From positions 206,992 through 270,991 of the forward strand of contig NZ_PDNU01000001.1 of assembly GCF_002631185.1 (NCBI RefSeq): a stretch of DNA of 64,000 bases, given 5' to 3'. Below the pieces are notes generated by a model. The model was given only the letters and a program-made list of their open reading frames with translations, was not told where the DNA came from and did not search any database. The position numbers and the translations under genes were made by a program. Shown here piece after piece: positions 40,985-51,903 of this stretch. Positions within the stretch are counted from its first letter, which is position 1; every line of letters begins with the position of its first letter. The DNA is from Teichococcus rhizosphaerae. GTDB taxonomy: Bacteria > Pseudomonadota > Alphaproteobacteria > Acetobacterales > Acetobacteraceae.

Positions 40985-42093
40985 GCGGAGGCGGCCCGGA
41001 TGCGGTCGGCGGCGCGGCGCGCTGCCGCGCCCGCGCGCTCGGCCTGCGCCCGGGCATCTTCCCGCCCGGGGCGCTGAACGCCATCACCGATGTGGCGGGC
41101 GTGCTGGTGGGGCAGGTGACGAAGCGGGAGGGGGAGTTCACCCGCACCGGCGTCACCGCCATCCGCCCGCATGGCGGCAACCTCTTTCGCGAGCGGGTGC
41201 CGGCGGGGCTCGCGGTGATGAACGGCTTCGGCAAGCTGGCCGGCGCCACGCAGCTCCAGGAGCTGGGCGAGCTGGAATCGCCCATCGTGCTGGTCAACAC
41301 GCTCAGCGTCGGCCGCGCCATGGAGGCGGTGGTGGACTGGACCCTGGCGCAGCCCGGCAACGAGGCGGTGCTCTCCGTCAATGCCGTGGTGGGCGAGACC
41401 AATGACGGCCGGCTGAACGACATCCGCCGGCGCGGCATCGAGGGCGCGGACGTGCTGGCGGCGCTGGAAGGGGCCACCGCGGGCCCGGTGGCGGAGGGCA
41501 GCGTCGGCGCCGGCACGGGCACCATGGCCTTTGGCTGGAAGGGCGGCATCGGCACCTCCTCGCGCCGCCTGCCGGAGGCGCTGGGCGGCTTCACCCTGGG
41601 CGCGCTGGTGCAGAGCAACTATGGCGGCGCGCTGCTGATGGACGGGCACCGGGTGGGGGAGGCGCTGGGCCGCTTCCATCTCCGCGAGCACGCCGACAAG
41701 GGCGACGCCGATGGCTCGGTGATGGTGGTGCTCGCCACCGACGCGCCGCTCTCCGACCGCAACCTCTCGCGCCTGGCGCTGCGCGCCATGGCGGGGCTGG
41801 CCCGCACCGGCGCCGCCTTCTCGGACGGCTCGGGCGACTACGCCATCGCCTTCTCGACCCATCCCGGGGTGCGGTGCCCGCGGGACAGCTATCCCGACTG
41901 GCCGAACGAGCGCATGTCGCCGCTCTTCGTAGCCGCCATCGAGGCGGTGGAGGAGGCGGTGCTCAACTCGCTCACCATGGCCACCACCATCGAGAGCCGC
42001 GACCCGCTGACGCGCCGCAAGCGGAAGGGCGAGGCGATCGACCTCGGCGCGTTGCGCGCGCTGCTGGCGGGACGGGGCGCCCCGGCGGGTTGA
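40981..42093 (+). CDS. DmpA/BapA-type N-terminal-nucleophile aminopeptidase (P1 family)
   Basis: 370-aa precursor. In the DmpA family the chain cuts itself before a Ser that becomes the N-terminal nucleophile. The matching site here is [16 protein letters not shown], with Gly245-Ser246. Other blocks are [42 protein letters not shown] and LVQSNYGG. Substrates range from N-terminal D- or L-residues to beta-peptides. The ATG overlaps the alaS stop (ATGA). A physiological link to alanine is not implied by that overlap alone. Confidence 0.88.
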
Positions 42094-42161
42094 GGGCGGC
42101 GGCGGCGGAACCGGCGCGGCGGTGGCGGGTTGCAGGAACGAACCCTCCAGGAGGCGCAGAC

Positions 42162-42356
42162 ATGCCGACCCGCACCGTCGATTGTCCCGTGGCCCTGCGG
42201 GCCAATCCGGCCCTGGCCCAGAGCTACAAGGGCCGGGACGTGACCATCACCGTCGCCGAGGGGCACCCGCCCCGGCTGATCATCACCGCGCCCGACGAGG
42301 CGGCGCTGGACCAGGTGGAGGTCTGGCTGGCGGAGATGGACACGCCGGCCGATTGA
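42162..42356 (+). CDS. Small conserved-looking hypothetical protein (64 aa)
   Basis: Family not recognised. The start follows an AGGAGG-type site by 6 bases, a better site than most genes here. The sequence is mildly charged with a beta-alpha-like layout (DVTITVAEGHPPRLIITAPDEAALDQVEVWLAEMD), which suggests one small folded domain. It stands alone between the DmpA-type peptidase and the glycosyltransferase. Confidence 0.6.
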   Translation: MPTRTVDCPVALRANPALAQSYKGRDVTITVAEGHPPRLIITAPDEAALDQVEVWLAEMDTPAD

Positions 42357-42493
42357 GTCCGGCAGCCGCGTCAAAAACAAGAATCGCCTTGGAAAACAAT
42401 TCCGGGGCTCGGCGCGCGGACACGAAAACGGCATTTGACGCCCGGCTGGCGGCTTCGCAGTAAGAGCGGCAGTCGCAGCAGCCAAGGCGGTTC

Positions 42494-43528
42494 ATGCCCT
42501 CCGGTCGTCCTTTCCCTTCCCCGGCGCTGGTTTCCATCGCCGTGCCCGTGCTGAACGAGGAGCACTACATCGCCGGCTGCCTCGCCTCGCTGCTCGCGCA
42601 GGGCGATGCCTACCGGCTGGAGATCCTGGTGCTGGACGGCGGCAGCACCGACCGCACGCGCGAGATCGTGGCGGAGATCGGGGCCAGCCATCCCGAGGTG
42701 CGGCTGCTGGACAACCCGGCGCGGCTGCAATCGGCGGCGGTGAATTTGGCGGCGCGCGAGGCGAGCCCCGAGGCGCGTATCCTGCTCCGCGCCGATGCCC
42801 ATGCCTGGTACCCGCCGGGCTTCGTCACCCGCGTCTGCCGCTGCATGGAGGAAACGCCCGACGCCACCTCCGTGGTGGTGCCGATGCGCACGGAGGGGCG
42901 TGCGGGGATGCAGCGCGCCATCGCCCTGGCGCAGAACAGCCGCCTCGGCAATGGCGGCTCGGCGCACCGCGCGGGCGGTGTCTCGGGCTGGGTGGACCAT
43001 GGCCACCATGCCGCCTTCGACCGTGCCTTCTTCCGCTCCCTCGGCGGCTATGACGAGGCCTTCACCCACAACGAGGACGCCGAGCTGGACCACCGCGCGC
43101 ATCTGGCGGGCGGCAAGGTCTGGATGTGCCGGGAAGCGCCCGTTACCTACTTCCCGCGCAAGGACCTGCCCGCGCTGGCGCGGCAATACATGAAGCACGG
43201 CGCCGGGCGCGCCCGCACCCTGATGAAGCACGGGCTGCGCCCCCGGCCGCGCCAGATGGCGCCGGTGCTGGCGCTGCTGGGCTGCGCGGGCGCGGTGCTG
43301 CTGGCGCCGTTCTGGCCGCCCTTCTTGTTCGTGCCCCTGCTCTATGCCGCCATCTGCCTGGGCTGGGGCGCGGCCCAGGCCCTGAAGGCGCGGGACCTTT
43401 CCCTGCTGCCCGCGGGCCTGGCGGTGATGACCATGCACCTTTCCTGGGGCTTCGGCTTCCTGCGCGGGGTGCTGCGGCACCGCCGCGAGGGAATGCCGGC
43501 GCCCGTGCTGCAGCGCACGGGCACGTAG
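42494..43528 (+). CDS. Family-2 glycosyltransferase (ExoA-like)
   Basis: 344 aa. The N-terminal GT-A fold has SIAVPVLNEEHYIAGCL, ILVLDGGSTDRTREIV, the acidic LLRADAHAWYPP (a DxD-like metal site), and FTHNEDAELDHRAHLAGG. A C-terminal hydrophobic region (about residues 255-300 and another near 318-330) anchors it to the inner membrane. ExoA-like enzymes add sugars to polyprenyl carriers during exopolysaccharide synthesis. No other polysaccharide gene is adjacent. A short AT-richer gap upstream is probably its promoter. Confidence 0.85.
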   Translation: MPSGRPFPSPALVSIAVPVLNEEHYIAGCLASLLAQGDAYRLEILVLDGGSTDRTREIVAEIGASHPEVRLLDNPARLQSAAVNLAAREASPEARILLRADAHAWYPPGFVTRVCRCMEETPDATSVVVPMRTEGRAGMQRAIALAQNSRLGNGGSAHRAGGVSGWVDHGHHAAFDRAFFRSLGGYDEAFTHNEDAELDHRAHLAGGKVWMCREAPVTYFPRKDLPALARQYMKHGAGRARTLMKHGLRPRPRQMAPVLALLGCAGAVLLAPFWPPFLFVPLLYAAICLGWGAAQALKARDLSLLPAGLAVMTMHLSWGFGFLRGVLRHRREGMPAPVLQRTGT

Positions 43529-43535
43529 CTGCGCC

Positions 43536-45320
43536 TCAGCGCCCCACCGCGTAGCCCTGCATGCCGCGCGGGTTGGCGCCCGCGAAGATCTGCCCGTCCA
43601 GCTCCTGCCGCACGGCGGAAAGCCGGCCCTCGGACCAGTCGCCGCCCATCTCGGCCTGGTGGCCGCGCGCCAGCATCTCCCGCAGCACCTCCGGCGCGTA
43701 GCGGCCCTCCAGCACCACCTTGCCCGGGCGCGCCACGCGCGGCCAGAAGGAGGAGGGCCAGTGCTCCGTGTGGAAGGCCGGCGCGTCGATCGCCTGCTGG
43801 ATGTTCAGGCCGTGGTTCAGCATGCGCGCCAGCATGATGGGCTGCCACTGGTCCTGCTGCTCGCCGCCCGGGGTGCCGAAGGCCATCCAGGGGCGGCCGT
43901 CGCGCAGCGCCATGCCGGGGGAGAGGGTGGTGCGCGGCCGCTTGCCGGGCTTCAGGCCGTTGGGCAGCCGTTCATCGAGCCAGAACATCTGGCCGCGCGT
44001 GCCGAGGCAGAAGCCCAGGCCCGGAATGGCGGGCGAGGATTGCAGCCAGCCACCCGAGGGCGTGGCCGAGACCATGTTGCCCCAGCGGTCGATGACGTCC
44101 ACATGGCAGGTATCGGCGCCCGAGACGCCGAGGCGGGACACGGTGGGCTCGCCCACCCCCGCCACCTCCGAGAGCTTCTGCGCGCGGGCGGCGGCGCCGT
44201 GGTCCACCCAGCCCTCATGGCCGGGGATGCGCCCCGGGCGCAGCTCCAGCGAGGCCGCGGCGCCGAGCAGCGCGCGCCGCTCCGCGTTGTACTCCTCGGA
44301 GAGCAGCGTCCCCACCGGCACCTCGCAGAAATCGGGGTCGCCGTAGAAGGCCTCGCGGTCGGCGAAGGCGAGCTTCATGGCCTCCACCACATGGTGCGCG
44401 AAGTCGGCGCCCACCGGGTCCATGGCGGCGAGGTCGAAGCCGGCCAGGATGGCGAGCGTCTGCAGCATGGCCGGGCCCTGGCTCCAGGGGCCGCACTTCA
44501 GGATGGTGGTGCCGCGGTAGTCATAGGCCAGCGGCTTCTCCACGGGAGCGCGCCAGCGCGCCATGTCGTCGCCGCTGAGCACGCCCCGATGGGCGCGGCC
44601 CGAGGCGTCCAGCGCCTCCGTGCCGCGGCAGAAGCGGTCGATCGCCTCGGCGACGAAGCCGCCATACCAGGCGCGGCGGGCGGCATCGATCTGCGCCACC
44701 CGGTCGGGCCCCGCCGCCTCGGCCTCGCGCACGACGCGGGCATAGGTTGCGGCGAGCTCCGGGTTGCGCCACAGCCGGCCGGCGCGTGGCCCGCCATCGC
44801 GCAGCCACAGCGCGGCGGAGGTCGGCCAGGCCTGCTCGAAGAGCGGCCGCACGCTTTCCACCGTGGCGGCGATGCGCGGCACATAGTGGATGCCGCGCGC
44901 GGCGTAGCCGATGGCGAATTCCAGCACGTCCGCCAGCGTCCAGCTGCCCCAGTCGCGCAGCATGGTGGCCCAGGCGTCGAAGGCGCCGGGCACCATGGCG
45001 GGCAGCAGGCCGGTGCCGGGGATCATGTCGAGCCCGAGCCCGTCCCTCACATGCCCGACCGTGAGCCCCGCCGGCGCCGGGCCCTGGCCGCAGATGACGT
45101 GCTGCGCGCCGGCCTTCGCGTCGTGGATGATGATGGGGCAGTCGCCGAGCGGGCCGTTCAGGTGCGGCTCGGCCACCTGCAGGGTGAAGCCGGCGGCGGC
45201 GGCGGCGTCGAAGGCGTTGCCGCCGCGCTCCAGCACCGCCATGGCCACCTGGCTGGCGATCCAGTGCGTGCTGCCGACCGCCCCGAAGGTGGCGGCGATC
45301 TCGGGGCGTGTCGTGAACAT
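43536..45320 (-). CDS. ggt: Gamma-glutamyltransferase family protein
   Basis: 594-aa Ntn hydrolase that is processed into two subunits. The precursor cleavage and nucleophile Thr is in SGADTCHVDVIDRWGNMVS, and the downstream glutamate-binding SATPSGGWLQSSP and GTPGGEQQDQWQP are present. No clear signal peptide is visible at the N-terminus (MFTTRPEIAATFGAVGSTHW), so a cytoplasmic location is likely, unlike periplasmic E. coli GGT. Such forms act on glutathione conjugates or other gamma-glutamyl amides. The start follows GGGAGG. It is convergent with the glycosyltransferase and divergent from phnN. Confidence 0.85.
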   Translation of the reverse strand: MFTTRPEIAATFGAVGSTHWIASQVAMAVLERGGNAFDAAAAAGFTLQVAEPHLNGPLGDCPIIIHDAKAGAQHVICGQGPAPAGLTVGHVRDGLGLDMIPGTGLLPAMVPGAFDAWATMLRDWGSWTLADVLEFAIGYAARGIHYVPRIAATVESVRPLFEQAWPTSAALWLRDGGPRAGRLWRNPELAATYARVVREAEAAGPDRVAQIDAARRAWYGGFVAEAIDRFCRGTEALDASGRAHRGVLSGDDMARWRAPVEKPLAYDYRGTTILKCGPWSQGPAMLQTLAILAGFDLAAMDPVGADFAHHVVEAMKLAFADREAFYGDPDFCEVPVGTLLSEEYNAERRALLGAAASLELRPGRIPGHEGWVDHGAAARAQKLSEVAGVGEPTVSRLGVSGADTCHVDVIDRWGNMVSATPSGGWLQSSPAIPGLGFCLGTRGQMFWLDERLPNGLKPGKRPRTTLSPGMALRDGRPWMAFGTPGGEQQDQWQPIMLARMLNHGLNIQQAIDAPAFHTEHWPSSFWPRVARPGKVVLEGRYAPEVLREMLARGHQAEMGGDWSEGRLSAVRQELDGQIFAGANPRGMQGYAVGR

Positions 45321-45406
45321 TTCATGGCCTCCCGGGAGGAATGCTTGCGCCTTGCTGATTGCGCGCCGAAAAGCCACCGGTCAACCGGCGGAAAGGGTGG
45401 AGCGGG

Positions 45407-46039
45407 ATGGCTGGCAGTCTGGTGACGGTGGTGGGCGCCTCGGGGGCGGGAAAGGACACGCTGCTGGGCGCCGCGCGCGCGGCTCTCGCCGCCGATCCGC
45501 GCTTCGTCTTCGCGCGCCGCGTCATCACCCGCCCCGCCGAGGCGCGAAACCATCCCGGCGCCGAGGACCACAGCCCGATGACCGAGGCCGAGTTCGAGGC
45601 GGCGCGCGCGGATGGCGCCTTCGCGCTGCACTGGCGGGCGCACGGGCTCTGCTACGGCATTCCGCGCGCCATCGAGCGCGACATGGTGGAGGGGCGGGTG
45701 GTGGTGGCCAACCTGTCCCGCACCGTGCTGGCCGAGGCCGCCGCGCGCTACCGGCTGCGCGTGCTGCTGGTGACGGCGCCGCCCGCCGTGCTGGCGGCGC
45801 GGCTGGCGGGGCGGGGGCGGGAAAGCGCGGCCGAGATCGCGCTCCGCCTCGGCCGCGAGGCGACGCTGCCCGAGGGGCTGGCGGTGCGGGAGGTGGCCAA
45901 TGACGGCACGCCGGAGGAAGGCGCCGCCCGGCTGCTGGCGGCGTTGCGGGCGGTGGCGGCGCCATTCCCGCCGGAGCGGCTTGCGGACCGGCTTCCACCT
46001 GGCAAGGCTTTTCCGGAGCCCGGCCGGCCGAACGGCTGA
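45407..46039 (+). CDS. phnN: Ribose 1,5-bisphosphate phosphokinase PhnN
   Basis: Phosphorylates ribose 1,5-bisphosphate to PRPP, the last step of phosphonate ribose salvage. 210 aa, guanylate-kinase-like. The P-loop is GASGAGKDT (residues 10-18), followed by ARRVITRPAEARN (the substrate lid of the family), MTEAEFEAARADGAF, and [20 protein letters not shown]. It is 86 bases from divergent ggt and 7 kb from the phn core. Guanylate kinase is the alternative, but the VVGASGAGKDT/ITRPA pattern is PhnN-like. Confidence 0.88.
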   Translation: MAGSLVTVVGASGAGKDTLLGAARAALAADPRFVFARRVITRPAEARNHPGAEDHSPMTEAEFEAARADGAFALHWRAHGLCYGIPRAIERDMVEGRVVVANLSRTVLAEAAARYRLRVLLVTAPPAVLAARLAGRGRESAAEIALRLGREATLPEGLAVREVANDGTPEEGAARLLAALRAVAAPFPPERLADRLPPGKAFPEPGRPNG

Positions 46040-46249
46040 GGGCGGCAAGGGGCGGGGCCGCCGGGCATGGTGGCCACGAAGGGGGAAAGGGCGCACCGCG
46101 CGGCAACCCCCGAACGGCCCTGGAAAGGCGGCGGGGGTGTCCGGCAGCCTATCGACCTTGCCTTGGTCCCGCACCCTGGGCGGCCGCCTTTCCGGAGCGG
46201 TTTGCGTTCGCCTTGGCTCACCTCTGCTGCTCCAGCCTTCCGTTTTTGC

Positions 46250-46298
46250 GAGCATCTTCACCCGATCGGATGCTTCCATCCGATCGGGTGAAGATGCT

Positions 46299-46299
<1 letters not shown>
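46250..46299. repeat. Perfect 23-bp inverted repeat covering the dppF-type stop codon
   Basis: Two perfect 23-base arms flank a CTTC loop. The final base of the minus-strand TAG stop codon is the first base of the hairpin. On the minus strand the hairpin is followed by A-rich, not T-rich, sequence, so it is not a classical terminator. Similar stop-codon-overlapping palindromes are common interspersed elements in some alphaproteobacteria. The 210 bases before it contain no recognised gene. Confidence 0.85.
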
Positions 46300-47302
<1,003 letters not shown>

Positions 47303-47306
<4 letters not shown>

Positions 47307-48331
47307 GCGGTGGTCCCCGCCGGATGGTGGCAGAGGGCGGTGTGGCCGGCGCCGAAGCCGGCCTCCGGCGGCGGCGTGGCGCAGACCGGCGTGGCGCGCG
47401 GGCAGCGGGTGCGGAACAGGCAGCCCGCGTCGGCGGCCCCGCCCGGCCCCTGCGGCGGCAGCCCCGCGGCGAGCTGCGGCAGCCGCGCGCCGGGCGCGTG
47501 CCCCGAGGGGACGGAGCCCACCAGCGCCACCGTGTAGGGGTGGCGGGGTGCGGCGATGACGGCGCTGGCCGGGCCGCGCTCCACCACCCGGCCGGCATAC
47601 ATGACGCAGAGGGCGTCCGCGAGGGAGGAGACCACGGCGAGGTCGTGCGTGATCCAGAGGAAGGCGGTGCCGGTGGCGTCGGCCAGGCGCCGCACCTCGG
47701 CCAGGATCTGGCCCTGGATGGAGACGTCGAGCGCCGTGGTCGGCTCGTCGGCGATGATGGCCTTGGGGCGGTGCAGCAGGGCGGTGGCGATGGCCACGCG
47801 CTGCCGCATGCCGCCCGAGAGCTGGTGGGGGTAGGATTCGAGCCGCGCGCGCGGGCTCGGGATGCCGACCACGGCCAGCGCCTCCTCCGCCCGCGCCCAG
47901 GCGGCGGCGCGGGAGACGCGGTCATGCGCGCGCACCGCGGCCGCCATCTGGGTGCCGATGCGCAGCACCGGGTTCAGCGTCATCAGCGGGTCCTGGAACA
48001 CCATCGCCACCTCCGCGCCGCGGATGCGCCGCAGGGCGGAGCCGGACAGGCCGTTGATGGGGCGGCCCTCCAGCAGCACCTGCCCGGCGGTGATCCGCCC
48101 CGGCGGCTCCACCAGGCCCAGGATGGAGAAGCCGGTGACGGACTTGCCCGAGCCGCTCTCCCCCACCAGGCCGAGGATCTCGCCGCGGCGGATCGAGAAG
48201 GAGACGCCATCGACCGCGCGCACCACGCCGGCGCGGCCGGGGAACTGGGTGCGCAGGCCGCGCACCTCCAGCGCGGGAGGCGTGGCGCCCGTGCCGGGAG
48301 CCGGCTCCATGCCTGTCGCGGCGCCGCTCAC
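47303..48331 (-). CDS. Peptide-type ABC transporter ATPase (OppD/DppD)
   Basis: 342 aa. Walker A GESGSGKSV, signature LSGGMRQRVAIATAL, Walker B AIIADEPTTALD, and the C-terminal oligopeptide domain with CLFRTRCPRATPVC. I chose the GTG that overlaps the permease stop (GTGA), since four genes in this operon couple that way. An ATG 21 bases later is the alternative. Neither has a Shine-Dalgarno. Confidence 0.88.
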
Positions 48332-49203
48332 CGGCGGCGCTTCGGGTTGAGCACCTGGCGGAGCTGGTCGCCCACCAGGTTGATGGCCAGCACCGTCACC
48401 ATCAGGGTGATGCCGGGATAGACGGAGATCCAGTAGCGGCCCGAGAGCAGGAACTGGAAGCCGTTGGAGATCAGCAGCCCGAGCGAGGGCTGGGTGATGG
48501 GCAGGCCGAGGCCGAGGAAGGAGAGCGTCGCCTCCAGCGAGATGGCGGTGGCGATCTGCACGGTGACCACCACGATCAGCGGGGGGAGGGTGTTGGGCAG
48601 CAGGTGGCGCAGCAGCACGCGCCGGCCGGAAAGCGGGGTGGAGAGCGCCGCCTCGATGTAGTCCTTGCGCCGCTCGGCGCTGGCCGCGCCATAGGCGGTG
48701 CGGGCGAAATAGGCGTATTGCGCGGCCACCAGCGCCGCCATGAGCTGCAGCACGCCCTGGCCCAGCATGGCCACCAGCACCAGCGCCAGCAGGATGGCGG
48801 GAAGCGAGAGCTGGAGATCGACCACCCGCATGGCCAGCGCGCCGAACCAGCCGCCGTAATAGGCGGCCGAGAGGCCGATGGCGGTGCCGAGCGCCAGCGC
48901 CACCAGCCCGGCCGAGACGGAGATCGTCAGGCTGAGGCGCAGGCCGTAGAGGATGGCGGAGAACAGGTCCCGCCCCGCATTGTCGGTGCCGAGCCAATGG
49001 GCGTAGCCGCCCGAGCCGACCTCGCCGGGTGGCAGGCGGGCGTCGAACAGGTCGAGCCCCGCCTGGTCGTAGGGGTCCTGCGGCGCGATCCAGGGCGCGA
49101 GGAGGGCGAGCGCCACGATGGCCAGCACCACCAGCAGCGCCGCGACGGCGACGGGGCTGCGGCGGTATTCGCGCCAGCCCTCGGCCAGGGCGGTGCCGCT
49201 CAC
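48328..49203 (-). CDS. Peptide-type ABC transporter permease (DppC/OppC)
   Basis: 291 aa. An N-terminal membrane segment follows a short cytoplasmic head (SPVAVAALLVVLAIVALALL). The EAA-type loop is AASAERRKDYIEAALSTPLSGRRVLLRHLLPNTLPPLIV, seen as DYIEAALSTPLSG. The typical GTDNAGRDLFSAILYGLRLSL is present near residue 75. The GTG start overlaps the preceding permease stop (GTGA). Confidence 0.9.
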   Translation of the reverse strand: MSGTALAEGWREYRRSPVAVAALLVVLAIVALALLAPWIAPQDPYDQAGLDLFDARLPPGEVGSGGYAHWLGTDNAGRDLFSAILYGLRLSLTISVSAGLVALALGTAIGLSAAYYGGWFGALAMRVVDLQLSLPAILLALVLVAMLGQGVLQLMAALVAAQYAYFARTAYGAASAERRKDYIEAALSTPLSGRRVLLRHLLPNTLPPLIVVVTVQIATAISLEATLSFLGLGLPITQPSLGLLISNGFQFLLSGRYWISVYPGITLMVTVLAINLVGDQLRQVLNPKRRR

Positions 49204-50165
49204 GCGCCGCCCTTCAGCCGCACGCGCGGGTCCAGGAAGCCATAGGTCAGTTCCACCACGAGGTTGATCACCACGAAGAGCAGCACGACGAGGATGAGGT
49301 AGGCGACCATCACCGGCCGGTCGAGCGCGGTGATGCTCTCGATGATCAGCTTGCCCATGCCGGGCCAGTTGAACACCGTCTCGGTGACGACGGCGAAGGC
49401 GAGGGTGGAGCCGAACTCCAGCCCGAACACCGTGACGATGGGGATGCCGATGTTCTTCAGGACGTGCAGCCCGACGACCTGCCATTCCGGCAGCCCCTGG
49501 GCGCGGGCGAAGCGGACATGCTCGGAGCCCATCACCTCCTCCGTGCCGGCCCGCACCAGGCGGATCAGCAGGCCGAGCTTGAACAGCGAGAGGTTGAGGG
49601 CGGGCAGGATCAGGTAGGTCCAGCCCTGCGCGCTCCAGATGCTGAGGCCGAGCGGGCCCACCGGGCCGCGCCCGCCCGAGGGCAGGAGGCGGAACTCCAC
49701 CGAGAAGAACAGGATCAGCAGCAGCCCCACCCAGAAGGTGGGCACCGAGAAGCCCAGCACCGAGCCCGCCATGATGACCTTGCTGGAGCGCGCCTCCGGC
49801 CGGTAGCCCGCCCAGATGCCGAGCGGCACGCCGAGCAGCGTCGCGATCAGCATGGCGGTGACGGCCAGCTCCAGCGTCGCCGGCAGGCGCGACAGGATCA
49901 GCGACAGGACGGGGATGCGGAAGACGAAGCTGTTGCCGAAGTCGCCGCTCAGCACGTTGCCGATGAAGTGGCCGTACTGGCGCCACAGCGGCAGGTCCAG
50001 GCCGTATTGCCGGATCAGCGCCGCCCGCATGTCGGGCGTGGCGGCGGGGTCGATCAGCACGTCGATCGGGTTGCCGATGGCGTAGACGCCAAGGAACACC
50101 AGAACCGACATCACCAGCATCACCAGCGCGGCCTGCGCCAGGCGCCCGAGGAGAAAGCCCAGCAT
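49200..50165 (-). CDS. Peptide-type ABC transporter permease (DppB/OppB)
   Basis: 321 aa, six predicted membrane helices. The N-terminus LGRLAQAALVMLVMSVLVF is the first helix. The cytoplasmic loop GSEHVRFARAQGLPEWQVVGLHVLKN contains the ATPase-contact EAA-like motif, and ALDRPVMVAYLILVVLLFVVINLVVELTYGFLDPR is the family C-terminus, shown here as LDRPVMVAYLI and TYGFLDPR. It starts 20 bases after the binding-protein stop. Confidence 0.92.
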   Translation of the reverse strand: MLGFLLGRLAQAALVMLVMSVLVFLGVYAIGNPIDVLIDPAATPDMRAALIRQYGLDLPLWRQYGHFIGNVLSGDFGNSFVFRIPVLSLILSRLPATLELAVTAMLIATLLGVPLGIWAGYRPEARSSKVIMAGSVLGFSVPTFWVGLLLILFFSVEFRLLPSGGRGPVGPLGLSIWSAQGWTYLILPALNLSLFKLGLLIRLVRAGTEEVMGSEHVRFARAQGLPEWQVVGLHVLKNIGIPIVTVFGLEFGSTLAFAVVTETVFNWPGMGKLIIESITALDRPVMVAYLILVVLLFVVINLVVELTYGFLDPRVRLKGGA

Positions 50166-50185
50166 GGCCGCGCGGACGCTCTCCC

Positions 50186-51790
50186 TCAGCCCGCCTTGGG
50201 CGTGATGCGGTGGGCCAGCGTCTCCTGGTCCACCCGCGTGGTGAAGGCGAACTTGCCCTTGCCCATGGCCCACACCGTCTGCGGCATGACGATGGGCAGC
50301 ATCGGCCGGTCCTTCATGCTGATCTCGGTGGCGCGCTCGAACAGGGCGCGGCGCTTCGCGTCGTCCAGCTCCGCGCTGCCCTGCTCCAGCAGCCGGTCCA
50401 CCTCGGGGTTGGAGTAGTTGGCGCGGTTGAAGCCGCCGAAGCCCTTGGCGGCATCCTTGGTGTGGACCAGGGCGCCATAGGTGTAGGCGGCCTCGCCGGT
50501 CAGCGTGCCCCAGCCGGACATCTGCAGGCTGTAGTCGCCGCGCGTGCTGGCGGGGAAGAACACCGTGCCGGTCAGCGCGTTCGGGATCACCTTGAGGCCG
50601 AGGCGCGACCATTGCTGGGCCAGCGCCTCGCACAGCGCGCTGTCGCCGGGCAGGCGGTTGCTGGTGGAGAAGAACTCCACCTCGAAGCCCTTCGGGTAGC
50701 CGGCCTCGGCCAGCAGCGCCCTGGCGCGGGCGAGGTCCGGGCGGCGCTCGGGCAGGTTGGCGCTGGAGCCGAAGAAGTTGTCCGGCATGAGCTGGCTCAT
50801 CGGCTTGGCCAGCCCCTCGAACACCACCCGCGCCAGGGCGCGGCGGTCGATGGCGAGGTCCATCGCCTCGCGCACGCGCGGGTCGAGGAAGGGGTTCTTC
50901 TCGATCTCGCGGCCATCCACCTTCACCGGCTTGGGCAGCTTCTCGGCCAGGTTGAAGTAGACGTTGAAGACATAGACGCTGTCGCCGACCAGCACCTCCA
51001 TCGTGCTGTCGCGCTGCAGGGCCGCGACATCGGTGGCGGGGACGTAGTTGACGATGTCCACCTGCCCGCTCTTGAGCGCCGCGATGCGGGCCGCGTCGTT
51101 CGGGATCTCGCGGCGGATGACGCGCGCCCAGGGCTGCTGCCCGCCCCACCAGCCATCGAACCGCTCCAGCACCAGGTCGCCGCGCGGCTCCCACTTGACG
51201 AAGCGGAACGGCCCGGTGCCGATGGCGGCCTCGCCGGAGTTGAACTGCTCGTTGCGCGGCCCCATGCCGATCCGGTGGCTGACGATCATCAGCCGGCTGA
51301 AGTCGTTCGGCAGGGAGGGGGCGGGGCCGTTGGTCCTGACCCGCACCGTCAGCCGGTCCACCACCTCGGCGCCGGTGGCGCGCTTGGTGTAGAGCGTCAT
51401 GCTCATCGGGCCGGTCACCTGCGGGATGCGCTCCAGCGAGAACTTCACGTCCTCGGCCGTGAAGTCCGAGCCGTCGTGGAACTTCACGCCGTCGCGCAGC
51501 TTGAACTCCCAGGTGGTGTCGTCCACCGCCTTCCAGGACAGGGCGAGGCCGGGCTGCAGGCCGAGATTCTCATCCTGGCCCACCAGGCTGTCGAAGATGT
51601 GGCGCAGCGCCTCGATATGGCCGCCGAGGGTGGACCAGTGGGGGTCGATGCTCTCCGGCCCGGTGCGCACGCCCACCGTCAGGGTGCGGCCGCCGGCCTG
51701 TGCGAGGGCGGGGCGGGGCATGACGGACAGCGGCAGCGCGGGAAGCAGCGTGGCGGCCACGCCGGCCGACAGGAATTGACGACGTTGCAT
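50186..51790 (-). CDS. Peptide-type ABC transporter substrate-binding protein
   Basis: 534 aa. The N-terminal signal is twin-arginine-like (MQRRQFLSAGVAATLLPAL, cleavage near ALAQAGG). The mature protein carries family-5 features: GLALSWKAVDDTTWEFKLRDGVKFHDG and FTAEDVKFSLERI, then GTGPFRFVKWEPRG. It heads the SBP-permease-permease-ATPase-ATPase transcript. The ligand is unknown: peptides, or another small metabolite, given a creatininase-family gene just upstream and the phn cluster beyond. Confidence 0.92.
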   Translation of the reverse strand: MQRRQFLSAGVAATLLPALPLSVMPRPALAQAGGRTLTVGVRTGPESIDPHWSTLGGHIEALRHIFDSLVGQDENLGLQPGLALSWKAVDDTTWEFKLRDGVKFHDGSDFTAEDVKFSLERIPQVTGPMSMTLYTKRATGAEVVDRLTVRVRTNGPAPSLPNDFSRLMIVSHRIGMGPRNEQFNSGEAAIGTGPFRFVKWEPRGDLVLERFDGWWGGQQPWARVIRREIPNDAARIAALKSGQVDIVNYVPATDVAALQRDSTMEVLVGDSVYVFNVYFNLAEKLPKPVKVDGREIEKNPFLDPRVREAMDLAIDRRALARVVFEGLAKPMSQLMPDNFFGSSANLPERRPDLARARALLAEAGYPKGFEVEFFSTSNRLPGDSALCEALAQQWSRLGLKVIPNALTGTVFFPASTRGDYSLQMSGWGTLTGEAAYTYGALVHTKDAAKGFGGFNRANYSNPEVDRLLEQGSAELDDAKRRALFERATEISMKDRPMLPIVMPQTVWAMGKGKFAFTTRVDQETLAHRITPKAG

Positions 51791-51903
51791 GACCACACCT
51801 TCGCTGTTGTGCGGCGCCCGCGGCATCTCGCCCCGGGGCCGGAATTGTTCCGGGGAAGCGTAGGATCGGACCGCCGGGCCCGTCAATGCGAAGCGGCCGT
51901 GCC

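Noticed and set aside
46067..46291. 74-aa plus-strand frame between phnN and the palindrome.
   Set aside because: No ribosome site, no motif, and it runs into the inverted repeat. More likely non-coding.
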